Of a stretch of 44,667 nucleotides of DNA, positions 8,515 to 15,332 are shown in pieces. This stretch comes from Chloroflexota bacterium (lineage in GTDB: Bacteria > Chloroflexota > Anaerolineae > Anaerolineales > Anaerolineaceae). Under the pieces are notes generated by a model that had not been told where the DNA came from, searched no databases, and saw only the letters and a program-made list of their open reading frames with translations. Each line of letters starts with the position of its first letter. Within the stretch, counting starts at the first letter, position 1. A program made the translations under genes and the position numbers. Location: assembly GCA_016838895.1 (NCBI GenBank), contig JAEKNU010000031.1:1-44667 (forward strand). Reading direction: 5' to 3'.

Positions 8515-8658
8515 TCATTTTGCGTCAATATCGTTGTGCCAATATGGCTGAGTCCAGCCACCGTGCATGAAATCACCTTCGGTATCTTCATCCGCACCAC
8601 TGGGTGCTTGGATCACGCCATTTAGCGTGATAAATTCAGCAATAATAAGCGCTCTCAT
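8515..8658 (-). pseudogene. Truncated DHFR-family gene, N-terminal 47 codons only
   Basis: A good ribosome site (AGAGGA, seven bases before the ATG) leads into 47 codons reading MRALIIAEFITLNGVIQAPS, then GADEDTEGDFMHGGWTQPYW, the standard N-terminus of DHFR-like/RibD-C family reductases. TGA follows at once, and nothing downstream resembles the rest of the domain. The remainder was probably removed by the event that placed the YdeI-like gene here. It is not a copy of the DHFR-family gene at 7174-7707, whose N-terminus differs. Confidence 0.8.
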
Positions 8659-8801
8659 GATATTCCTCTATTGATTTAACCATATATAATTATTACCAAT
8701 AATGTCTTATTATATCAAATTTGTTTCTTGTTTTCGAGGAGGAATTTAGAAGACTTGTCTTAAATTTTTTCTGATTCAGATTGGATGTCAGACCAGGGTA
8801 G

Positions 8802-8912
8802 TGGGTCGCAGACCCAACGAAATTATTTAATGTGTAAAAATGGTGGGTTCACCCCTATAAAGTGGAGTAGGCAAGCGGCTCACCCAACTATGGATGAACG
8901 CGTGGTTGGGTG
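8802..8912 (-). repeat. Nested hairpins with attC-like core boxes behind the MFS gene
   Basis: CACCCAAC (8881-8888) and GTTGGGTG (8905-8912) form a perfect inverted pair. A second box ACCCAAC lies at 8812-8818 inside the hairpin TGGGTC-GCA-GACCCA (8802-8816). Read on the minus strand, ACCCAAC then CGCGTTCA then GTTGGGT about 90 bases later resembles the R''-L''...R' layout of an integron attC site. It starts about 15 bases past the MFS stop. The match is to core boxes only, so it is a candidate. The rest of 8659-8928 shows no gene. Confidence 0.35.
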
Positions 8913-8928
8913 GATTTAACTGTACGGT

Positions 8929-10332
8929 TTATTCCAGTTTATTTGTATCCATCGATATTTCAGGGATTGTTGTAATCAAGAGTAATGCGATCGTCATCGT
9001 GATCGCACCCACCAGAAAAATCAGCTTCAAACCACTTTCGAGGTCTGAGGCACTATTTTGAGCCAATCCCAGAATTGCAGGTGCAACAGCAATACCTATC
9101 ATTTGAAAGAAGAATATTGCGCCAATGGCCACGCCCATCAAGTGTTTTGGAACGGCATATTGTGCCACCAGCGTGTTAATAGTTGGTACAACACCCAGTC
9201 CCAATCCTGCTACTGAGGTGATGAGTACGTACAGCCATATGGGTGTATGAGCGGTAAACTGCCATATGGCGAACATAGCCAGAGTAACAATGCTATACCC
9301 GATGAGATACAACCATTTGTATTTTTTTGTTTTAGCCAGCAGGAAACCGGCCGGAATTCCTAACAGGGCGACCAATGTGGCGTATGGGGTGAGCATGGAC
9401 CCGCTAATGGATGGATTAATGTTCATGACACTTTGGACAAAAATAGGGGAATAAGCCATGATGCCCAGCATGCCAAAAAAGGATAGAAAGGCAGCTGTAG
9501 CGGCTGTCATGAAGGTTCGATTTCTAAATATTTGCGGATCGAGAATAGGGGCATCGGCTTTATTCTCTATTGTAATAAATGCAATCCAGGCTGCTGATGA
9601 GATAGCAAGTAAGCCCAACCCAAACCAGAGCTTTTGCGGTTCCCCTAACCAGGAAAAGCCAATGATCAGGGTGGATGTTGCAAGGATCATTACCAATGTA
9701 CCGGCAACATCAATTTTTGGTTTGATGACTTCGACGTTATTTGGGATGCCCTTAAATACCAGTAGGATGGCGATTAACATCAATGGAATCGTGCCCCAAT
9801 ATAATCCACGCCAGCCAAGGGCGCTTTCGGTGATAATGCCTCCTAGCACAGGTCCGATTAATGCAGCAATACCGCTGGGCAAGTTCAGCAGGCCTGTCCA
9901 TTTGGCCCGTTCAGCAGAAACAAATAGATCACCTATGACTGAGAAGCATAATGCCACGATTGGGAAATGTCCGATGCTCATAAAGATTGTCGCAACAATA
10001 ATAAAAATCATATTGGTGGATGTGGATGTGATTCCCAGCCCGATCAGAAAGATTGAGATGGATAGCATCAACATGCTGCGGCGTCCGTAGATATCAGATA
10101 GTTTACCAAACAGCAAAGTGGATGCAGCACCGAAAAGCGCAGGCAGTGCGATCAACCAAGAGAATAGTGCTATACCGTCAAATTCAGCGATGATCTCTGG
10201 TTGTGCGATATTCCTTGCATTAATGAAGAGAAAACTAACAAACTGCGTAATAAAGACTGCTAACAAACCTTTTGCAACTTTTCGATTCGCTGGAAGGGCT
10301 TGTTGCATTTGGACAACCTCGATATGCGCCAT
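8929..10332 (-). CDS. MFS transporter, DHA2/EmrB-QacA-like
   Basis: A 467-residue major-facilitator exporter with 12-14 hydrophobic segments. Motif A reads GKLSDIYGRRSM (76-87), and GGIITESALGWRGLYW near 170 is the motif C/D region typical of drug:H+ antiporters. The expected role is proton-driven efflux of drugs or toxic metabolites across the cytoplasmic membrane. AGGAG lies eight bases before the ATG. It is a single gene about 140 bases downstream of a MerR-type promoter (10480-10510), which suggests induction by a small ligand. No regulator gene is adjacent. Confidence 0.9.
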   Translation of the reverse strand: MAHIEVVQMQQALPANRKVAKGLLAVFITQFVSFLFINARNIAQPEIIAEFDGIALFSWLIALPALFGAASTLLFGKLSDIYGRRSMLMLSISIFLIGLGITSTSTNMIFIIVATIFMSIGHFPIVALCFSVIGDLFVSAERAKWTGLLNLPSGIAALIGPVLGGIITESALGWRGLYWGTIPLMLIAILLVFKGIPNNVEVIKPKIDVAGTLVMILATSTLIIGFSWLGEPQKLWFGLGLLAISSAAWIAFITIENKADAPILDPQIFRNRTFMTAATAAFLSFFGMLGIMAYSPIFVQSVMNINPSISGSMLTPYATLVALLGIPAGFLLAKTKKYKWLYLIGYSIVTLAMFAIWQFTAHTPIWLYVLITSVAGLGLGVVPTINTLVAQYAVPKHLMGVAIGAIFFFQMIGIAVAPAILGLAQNSASDLESGLKLIFLVGAITMTIALLLITTIPEISMDTNKLE

Positions 10333-10439
10333 GAATGGGACTCCTGTTTTGTTGGATCGTTCTGTCTGTCTACGATGAATAATTCAGGCTGTTGCGGCTA
10401 TCACAGCGAAAAGATTTCACTGAAAGGTCTTTTGGATTA

Positions 10440-10468
10440 ATTACAATTGCGATTTTTTTAATTGTAAT
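10440..10468. other. Inverted repeat in the leader of the MFS gene
   Basis: ATTACAATT (10440-10448) mirrors AATTGTAAT (10460-10468) across 11 bases. It lies just downstream of the MerR-type -10 box, inside the predicted transcript leader. It could be a second operator or an mRNA hairpin. The sequence between 10333 and 10439 holds no gene. Confidence 0.4.
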
Positions 10469-10479
10469 GAAATCATGAA

Positions 10480-10510
10480 AGTTTACCACCTGGAGTCCAC
10501 TCCAGGTCAA
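10480..10510 (-). promoter_or_regulatory. MerR-family promoter and operator for the MFS gene
   Basis: On the minus strand TTGACC (10505-10510) and TAAACT (10480-10485) are separated by exactly 19 bases, the overlong spacer that MerR-type activators correct by DNA twisting. The spacer is overlaid by a near-perfect dyad ACCTGGAGT-N2-ACTCCAGGT (10488-10507). This is the standard architecture of MerR-family targets and points at the MFS gene starting at 10332. No merR-like gene is in the window, so the regulator must act in trans or has been lost. Confidence 0.85.
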
Positions 10511-10589
10511 GGGTTTCTGGTGGGAATTAATCGGAAAATGAACCCAATAGATTTGTACGTGAAATATGCAGAAGAACTGCCTGTATTGC

Positions 10590-11462
10590 TTACTGATCAG
10601 CCGGCATTGCGCAGCGAAAGCCGAGGTTGCTGTCGCGCCAGGAGACACGGCTGAGTACGCGGGTGGTGGTGCGCACATCGTACCAGTAGTAGTCGAACAT
10701 CCCGCCGCCGCGCACGGTGGCAAATTGCCCCGTTTCCGGACCGGTGGGGTTATTGGCCGGTGATTCTGCATAATAATCTGCGCCAAACCAATCTGCAACC
10801 CATTCCCAGGCGTTGCCGGCCATATCCAATGCACCGTACGGGCTGGCCCCATCGGGTTTGCTGCCCACAGTCCAAACCTTGTTGTCTTTGTCGCAAAAGC
10901 CCATGCCGGTACCATTGTTGATTACTGCCAGCTCACAGGTGGCGGGTTCATTGCCCCAGGAGTAAGTGCGGCCATCTGTTCCGCGAGCGGCTTTTTCCCA
11001 TTGCGCCTCTGTGGGTAATTGACGCCCCGCCCATATGCAATAATCTGCCGCATCATCTCTGGATATACACGTGACCGGGTAATTATCGCCAGCATTGTTG
11101 GCGCAAAAGGGTTCCCGACAAATGCCTTCTGCCACACAGTGGGCGTACATCTCCTGGGTGACTTCGGTCTTGTCTATCCAAAAAGCATCCAACATCACCG
11201 TGTGCTGCGGATTTTCATTCTGGATAACGAAACGTCCGCGCTCGGTTTTGGATTCCTGCGGCTCGGTGGAATAGGGTCGTCCCATGATGAACTCCCCGGC
11301 AGGCACGTACAGCAAGGTCATGCCGTCTGTATCAGAAACCATTGGCAAACCGATTGCCGACCCTGACTCAGGAATTTGTTTAAATAGTGATATGTCCAAT
11401 ACAATTAATAACAAACCGGCGATGATGATGCCGATGATTATGAATCGCTGCTTGTTTTTCAT
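10590..11462 (-). CDS. Membrane-anchored FGE-sulfatase-fold protein
   Basis: A 290-residue protein with an N-terminal membrane helix (about residues 7-27) and one extracytoplasmic FGE-like domain: VPAGEFIMGR, DAFWIDKTEVTQ, GRQLPTEAQWEKAARGTDG, SWGNE, GALDMAGNAWEW, VRGGGMF and NLGFRCAMP. As in its paralogue at 6292-7062, the RGGG region lacks the Cys pair of true formylglycine-generating enzymes. It differs in having a membrane anchor instead of a lipobox. GGGAGG lies four bases before the ATG. Confidence 0.88.
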   Translation of the reverse strand: MKNKQRFIIIGIIIAGLLLIVLDISLFKQIPESGSAIGLPMVSDTDGMTLLYVPAGEFIMGRPYSTEPQESKTERGRFVIQNENPQHTVMLDAFWIDKTEVTQEMYAHCVAEGICREPFCANNAGDNYPVTCISRDDAADYCIWAGRQLPTEAQWEKAARGTDGRTYSWGNEPATCELAVINNGTGMGFCDKDNKVWTVGSKPDGASPYGALDMAGNAWEWVADWFGADYYAESPANNPTGPETGQFATVRGGGMFDYYWYDVRTTTRVLSRVSWRDSNLGFRCAMPADQ

Positions 11463-11501
11463 GGGGCCTCCCGGGTGAAGGGTAATACCTGGCTGATATT
11501 A

Positions 11502-11529
11502 ATTATATGGATATGGGAGTAGGGTGCAA
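11502..11529 (-). promoter_or_regulatory. Possible promoter of the second FGE-fold gene
   Basis: On the minus strand TATAAT (11502-11507) is a perfect -10 box. TTGCAC (11524-11529) lies 16 bases upstream as a weak -35 box. The start codon follows about 40 bases later. Supported by consensus only. Confidence 0.4.
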
Positions 11530-11599
11530 ATGGGAAAAGAGGGTAAATAGTCGAAGGTGGGATAGTGCATTTTTGAGCGCAGTCACTCACTCCAGAAAA

Positions 11600-11860
11600 T
11601 TCATTCAAATTCCCAACAATCACGTACCTTTCATCTGCGACCCTTTTCCCCCATAGATTTTCATTCTCACCCAAATCCGGCAGCGAAATATTGCCAACCA
11701 AATCCGGCAGTATGTCCATAACTTTGTTGGAATGCAGGCCAATGCCGGTATCCCAGCACTCTTCCACCAGGACCAGCCGTCTGCCGGGTTTGAGAAGTTC
11801 CACCCAGTGCTTTAGGACCTAATCGGTTTCGGGCAATGTTTTTACTGGCGTGCCATTTCT
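11600..11860 (-). pseudogene. C-terminal fragment of a SAM-dependent methyltransferase (copy 1)
   Basis: The minus frame reads TLPETD, an in-frame TAG (11819-11821), VLKHWVELLKPGRRLVLVEE, then LPDLGENENLWGKRVADERY and VIVGN. This is the back half of a class I methyltransferase (post-III 'LLKPGGRLVLVE' strand and the LWG...DERY tail). The N-terminal SAM-binding half is missing, and the homology ends about 11600 while the frame runs on. A second, separately broken copy of the same part lies at 13205-13465. Confidence 0.82.
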
Positions 11861-11863
11861 TAG

Positions 11864-11899
11864 AATCCCGCAGGTTCAAAGCCTGCGGGATTTTTTTTA
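11864..11899 (+). terminator. Strong rho-independent terminator, oriented plus
   Basis: Perfect 11-bp stem AATCCCGCAGG/CCTGCGGGATT with a seven-base loop, followed on the plus strand by eight T. No plus-strand gene ends here. On the minus strand the hairpin lies just past the cystatin-like gene but lacks a T-run after it. CTTAGAAT/ATTCTAAG forms an outer inverted pair around it. It may act in both directions or have been inverted. Confidence 0.75.
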
Positions 11900-11906
11900 A
11901 TCGATT

Positions 11907-12182
11907 CTAAGGTTTAATTTTTTTGATTTCTGTGATATGAGGAGCTCCTTTCAGAGGTTGGTAAATGTAAACCTTAGCTGGAAATTCAGGCGCATCGGGA
12001 TAAACAACCTTTCCCTTACATAAAAAACAATAGTTACTCCCTGCGACAACTTGCGTTGCAAACGCTAACGGGGTATATCCTACTCCAACAAAACCTTTTA
12101 AAGCTTCTTCGAATACTTTTTTTGCTTCGGGTGTTAAATCAAAATGCCAATCACTCCAACCTCCAGGCATTTGTCCAGTCAT
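11907..12182 (-). CDS. Small cystatin-like protein
   Basis: A 91-residue protein with the cystatin signature QVVAG (44-48, followed by SNYCFLCKGK), which in cystatins forms the first protease-contacting hairpin. An N-terminal helix (LTPEAKKVFEEALKG) precedes it, and strands ending in AKVYIYQPLKG follow. There is no signal peptide, so it is cytosolic as written. Cysteine-protease inhibition is possible by resemblance but not shown, since the N-terminal Gly and the second Pro-Trp loop of animal cystatins are not evident. AAGGAAA precedes the ATG. Confidence 0.72.
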   Translation of the reverse strand: MTGQMPGGWSDWHFDLTPEAKKVFEEALKGFVGVGYTPLAFATQVVAGSNYCFLCKGKVVYPDAPEFPAKVYIYQPLKGAPHITEIKKIKP

Positions 12183-12216
12183 TATATTTTCCTTGTTTTC
12201 GATCTAAATCAAAATC

Positions 12217-12241
12217 GCTTGTAAAATATCGCGCTACAAGC
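12217..12241. other. Inverted repeat upstream of the cystatin-like gene
   Basis: GCTTGTA (12217-12223) mirrors TACAAGC (12235-12241) across 11 bases, about 35 bases upstream of the start codon. Possibly an operator or leader hairpin. Confidence 0.35.
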
Positions 12242-12387
12242 CCACGTGCTCCCGTTTCAGAGGAGTTGCGGCTGTTTGGAAGCCATTGTCTTTTAAACTA
12301 CTCGAAATGCAACCTCTTTCTTATTTTTACACCTCCTTCCCTATAAGAAAATCGTGATAGATTTGCACCCAATGGTTTGCGACAAAG

Positions 12388-12420
12388 GCCCCTCTAAGGG
12401 AAAGTTCCCTTCAGGGGATG
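12388..12420. other. Stable hairpin in a gene-free stretch
   Basis: CCCCT-AAGGGA pairs with TCCCTT-AGGGG around an AAGT loop, with one mismatch. The minus side is followed only by a short CCTTT run, so it is a poor terminator. The surrounding 12242-12512 shows no gene. Confidence 0.45.
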
Positions 12421-12512
12421 TTGGCTGGTGGGAGAGTTGAGATGAAATCAGATAGTGTAATCAATTTTGATGTAGGAAAATGCTCGTTTGCCGAATTGTA
12501 CCCACCAATTTA

Positions 12513-12532
12513 GTGAGCGCTTCGTTAGGTGC
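12513..12532 (-). other. attC-like core box behind a decayed gene
   Basis: Plus strand GTGAGCGCTTCGTTAGGTGC carries GTTAGGT, which fits GTTRRRY. On the minus strand it reads ACCTAAC-GAAGCGCTC, the R''-L'' order of an attC site, 76 bases past the stop of the pseudogene at 12609. It aligns with the boxes at 23959, 24810 and 28300. No matching second end was found. Confidence 0.35.
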
Positions 12533-12608
12533 AGTTGAACATGCAGACTCGCTTACTAAAAAAAAGACGCAACCACCAACCTGACGCGAACGACTTTTGG
12601 TGTGCGAC

Positions 12609-12898
12609 TTAATCTTTACTTTTACCATGCAGGGCTTCCAGTGCTTCATCATCAAACTTACTGAAATTAAAGCCTGGTGTTTTTCATGTACTCCTATTGG
12701 AAAATTTTTTAGCAAAACCGTCCGTTGAGGAAGCGCGCGACATCGGTTTTTCGGGGTCGCCAAAAATTATCCATAAGCCAGATCCAGTTCCACCATTCAT
12801 TCCTGGTTCAGATATTTTTACTGGAAGGAGACCAGCCTATTTATAATCACTTAATGTGACAGCCCATCCAGTTAAATAGTACTTTGATCTGAAATGTT
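12609..12898 (-). pseudogene. Decayed gene of unknown family, two in-frame stops
   Basis: One minus frame reads through about 95 codons with two stops: YYLTGWAVTLSDYK, stop, AGLLPVKISEPGMNGGTGSG, LWIIFGDPEKP, then SNRST, stop, KTPGFNFSKFDDEALEALHG, KSKD and a final TAA. The protein-like composition over this span and the consistent frame argue for a real gene that has decayed. I do not recognise the family. The same stretch is also open on the plus strand for about 40 codons, which I take as chance. Confidence 0.55.
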
Positions 12899-13014
12899 TT
12901 TATGTCTATATGGGTATGCTTTCTTAACAGCGAGTAAAAAAAGAAAAAAATACAATAAAGTTTCCCACTATAACGTAGTATATATGCTTATTATACGTCT
13001 TTTGATTCAATATA

Positions 13015-13052
13015 CAACAAAAAGAAGCCCTGATTGATCAGAGCCTCTTGCA
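13015..13052 (-). terminator. Rho-independent terminator behind a DUF35 tail copy
   Basis: On the minus strand AAGAGGCTCTGA, loop TCAA, TCAGGGCTTCTTTTTG: an imperfect stem with a T-run. It has the same core (CTCTGA/TCAGGG) as the terminator of the intact DUF35 gene and sits at the same distance behind the tail copy. Confidence 0.75.
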
Positions 13053-13073
13053 AGTTCAAGTGAAAAAAATGTT

Positions 13074-13190
13074 GGCTGCATCACCAGTCGAGATTTGTAT
13101 CCGTAAATAATCATACCCTTGTTGCCATCATCGGCAAGTAATTTACGTGTGACAATCTCAACAATTTTACGGGAGAGGATACCTGATAGT
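13074..13190 (-). pseudogene. DUF35 3'-tail copy (no hairpin insertion)
   Basis: The minus frame reads VEIVTRKLLADDGNKGMIIY then GYKSRLVMQP, against VEMVTRRLRTDDGNKGIIVY and GYKFRPVMQT in the intact DUF35 protein at 31472-31876. Only the last third of the gene is present, about 18 kb from the intact gene, in the same orientation and with the same type of terminator behind it. It retains the original GYK junction, unlike the copies at 23.8, 24.8, 25.8 and 30.5 kb. Confidence 0.88.
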
Positions 13191-13204
13191 TATATGCAAG
13201 TCTA

Positions 13205-13465
13205 TCATTCCTCAATATCTGCAACAATCACATACCTTTCACCCGCGACCCTTTTCTCCCATAAGTTTTCATTGTCACTCAAATCCTGAAGAGATACATT
13301 AACTACCGAATCCGGCAGCATTTTCATGATCTTATCGGCATGCAAGACTACGTTGCAACCCCAATAGCCTGCCACCAGGACCGGACGTGCGCGGGGGAGG
13401 AATTTTTTTCAGCGTAAGTGCGGCAAATGATGCTGTCAAATTGATTGGGGTCGAATTGCAGGAAC
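13205..13465 (-). pseudogene. C-terminal fragment of a SAM-dependent methyltransferase (copy 2)
   Basis: The minus frame reads LPRARPVLVAGYWGCNVVLH, MLPDSVVNVSLQDLSDNENL and WEKRVAGERYVIVADIEE before TGA at 13205. Upstream, in another frame, FDPNQFDSIICR matches the D-x-V motif region before the frame shifts. It is the same protein part as copy 1 at 11600-11860 but broken at different places. It directly abuts the DUF35 tail copy on one side and the DUF3592 stop on the other. Confidence 0.82.
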
Positions 13466-13471
13466 GCGTTT

Positions 13472-13945
13472 CTACTTCATTGGTATTCCCTGAACAGTGT
13501 TAAACAGCACGAACCCTCCCACGATGATAAAGACGATGCCAATGAGCAAAGTTCCCCATGCGCCACCAACGGCCCCAGGTTCTAACACAGTCTGGGTAGG
13601 GTTCTCTGGGTTGTAGTACACGATGACCTGCTCCCCGCTCTGATAGCGTAACTTGCTTTCAGCCTTTGCTCGTGATGTATAGCGCCATTTGGAACCGAAA
13701 GCCACCTGATCGCTTGTGTATTCCCGTCCGAGAATGGCGTATGTGTAGATTACCAGAGGGGCATACTTCCTGGAAGATGATCCATCCTCGTCTCTATCAA
13801 TACTCATGTCCACCATTGCCTGGGTAACTTGCCCTTCGATAGTCGGCCAATCCCGGCTGGCCTTGCTTGAACGAAACTGAAGCAAACCGCGAATTAACAG
13901 GAATAACCCGGTACCAGCAAATAGTAGACCAAAGACGGTTCCCAT
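13472..13945 (-). CDS. DUF3592 membrane protein
   Basis: A 157-residue protein with transmembrane helices at both ends (FGLLFAGTGLFLLIRGLL and LLIGIVFIIVGGFVLF) and a soluble middle. The middle contains WPTIEGQVTQ, YAPLVIYTYAILGREYTSD and VIVYYNPENPTQTVLEPG, the DUF3592 pattern. The function is unknown for the family. The start at 13945 has GGAGG seven bases upstream; the longer frame to 13963 does not. No terminator follows; the stop runs into methyltransferase debris. The 13946-14212 stretch upstream shows no gene. Confidence 0.82.
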   Translation of the reverse strand: MGTVFGLLFAGTGLFLLIRGLLQFRSSKASRDWPTIEGQVTQAMVDMSIDRDEDGSSSRKYAPLVIYTYAILGREYTSDQVAFGSKWRYTSRAKAESKLRYQSGEQVIVYYNPENPTQTVLEPGAVGGAWGTLLIGIVFIIVGGFVLFNTVQGIPMK

Positions 13946-14212
13946 CTCAATACCTCCTTCCATTCATCCCTAATATGTGTGAACGATTCGTTGTGTGGAT
14001 TCTTTATACATTGCAAAGATATTGGTTAGTCAACCACAGGAAATATGTTTATTGCTTTTGCTTGTAGATTATTTCAAATTTACGTGGCAGCCAAATCTTA
14101 TAAATAGTATACAACTTAAGCTTTCGGAACCCCAAATCCATGAGTAATTAATGATAGCTAATTTGGTTAATTAGGTAGTCACTACTAGTGGTGCTGCACA
14201 AAACAAAATATA

Positions 14213-14239
14213 AACGCCTGAGAAATCACGGCCTATCAT
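14213..14239 (-). terminator. Weak terminator-like hairpin
   Basis: On the minus strand GGCCGTGATTTCTCAGGCG is followed by TTTATATTTTG. It shares TGA-TTTC-TCA with the window's terminator family and sits directly behind the stop at 14240. Confidence 0.4.
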
Positions 14240-14458
14240 CTAAGCTATTTTCATTACCGTACGTAATTTATTCTCGCTTGTATCTCCCGGAGTATATAGG
14301 ATGATCTGATCTTCACCGTCCGCCGGATTTGAGGTGCTTGACCTTACGCTGCCGGTAACGACAGATAATATCGTTAATTTACTCGGAATTAAATTGTGGA
14401 AAGGCGGCATACATGAGATAAAAATCATCTTGTGCGTAGTTCCGTGATCGGCATGCAC
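14240..14458 (-). pseudogene. Possible gene remnant, family unknown
   Basis: A 72-codon minus frame ends VVTGSVRSSTSNPADGEDQI then ILYTPGDTSENKLRTVMKIA, and a terminator-like hairpin follows the stop. The C-terminal half has normal protein composition; the first 25 codons do not. No ribosome site was found, so it is more likely the 3' end of a lost gene than an intact small gene. I do not recognise the family. Confidence 0.3.
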
Positions 14459-14464
14459 TAGAGA

Positions 14465-15160
14465 TTAGCGAATAAGAAAAGGTAGGATCGCATAATTCGT
14501 CCAAAAGATGGGAATCAGATTGAGCATGAAATGAGGTATGAAGGTCAGGATCATTTGATTGGATTTTCGCCATACCACCAGATGAAGAAAGCCAGATACA
14601 GTGGTTAACAAGATAAAGGCTAAACCAAAAATCTGTTTTGGATCGACCGTGTCCAGAAATTTTGCCCAGAACATGGTGTGGATTAAACCGACAAAAGCAG
14701 TGAAGAGGGTCAACCCAATCAGACGGAACGCGGGACGCGGTTTTGCAGGGTATAAATCCCACGATTCGAACAGATAGATCCAAAGGAGTTGTTCGGAGGC
14801 GGCGTTGAGCGGTGCCCAGATAAGCACCGTAATGAGTATGCCTATTGAATTGCTGTCTGAAAATTGATTTCTAGCCAGGTAGGCGAAAATGAGGCTGCAG
14901 AGGATCACACCTAGATTTACATAGAAGAAAGGGGTGATTTTTTTCGGAAAGGGATTGAAATATCCCGTTGATCCACGTCGCCACTTGACGATACCCCACG
15001 CCAGACCATAATAAAGGAGCATGGGCAAAAGAGCGCCGGTCAGTCCATAGAGCAGGCCGGCAACAAGTGGTAGTAGTAGAGCGATCAGCACAGCTAAAGC
15101 AAGATCAAGCTTTTTTGGGTGCCATTGTGCCATTACTAGGATATTCTGGTCTGATTCCAT
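14465..15160 (-). CDS. CPBP-like membrane protein with degenerate active site
   Basis: A 231-residue polytopic protein with six to seven hydrophobic segments. It resembles CPBP (Abi/CAAX) membrane proteases: ASEQLLWIYLFESW takes the place of the EExxxR motif, FVGLIHTMFW of motif 2 and PHFMLNL of motif 4 (HxxxN). The usual Glu-Glu pair is reduced to Ser-Glu and the motif Arg is absent, so catalysis is doubtful. The start at 15160 has TAGGAG five bases upstream; the frame is open to 15319 without a ribosome site. It lies downstream of a canonical CPBP protein and may be its diverged partner. 15161-15332 shows no further gene. Confidence 0.65.
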   Translation of the reverse strand: MESDQNILVMAQWHPKKLDLALAVLIALLLPLVAGLLYGLTGALLPMLLYYGLAWGIVKWRRGSTGYFNPFPKKITPFFYVNLGVILCSLIFAYLARNQFSDSNSIGILITVLIWAPLNAASEQLLWIYLFESWDLYPAKPRPAFRLIGLTLFTAFVGLIHTMFWAKFLDTVDPKQIFGLAFILLTTVSGFLHLVVWRKSNQMILTFIPHFMLNLIPIFWTNYAILPFLIR

Positions 15161-15332
15161 TTTGCTCCTACGTTTTACTGGTTGCGAATCGATGTTGGTG
15201 CCTTTGTAGCCATTGCGATTATCTGGAATACTATGAGATTTTTCCATGTAGATAAGCCGCCGTACAGGTTGGCTCTGATTGCTGCTCAACCAAAGTATGT
15301 TTGTCCGGTGGCCTGCCATCGGCTTGAGGGGT

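Noticed and set aside
9458..10090. 210-codon plus-strand open frame
   Set aside because: It lies entirely opposite the MFS gene, is rich in residues expected from the antisense of hydrophobic codons, and has no ribosome site.
10370..10915. 181-codon minus-strand frame overlapping the second FGE-fold gene
   Set aside because: Shadow in another frame of the FGE gene, with Trp/Pro-rich unnatural composition in the overlap and no ribosome site.
11866..11891. tRNA T-arm-like hairpin (GCAGG-TTCAAAG-CCTGC)
   Set aside because: No acceptor, D or anticodon arms and no CCA follow; it is better explained as a rho-independent terminator with eight T behind it.
12721..12840. Plus-strand frame reading EEARDIGFSGSPKI, thioredoxin-like at first sight
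   Set aside because: The minus strand of the same stretch has a longer protein-like frame in the direction of all neighbours, and no plus-strand start or upstream half exists.
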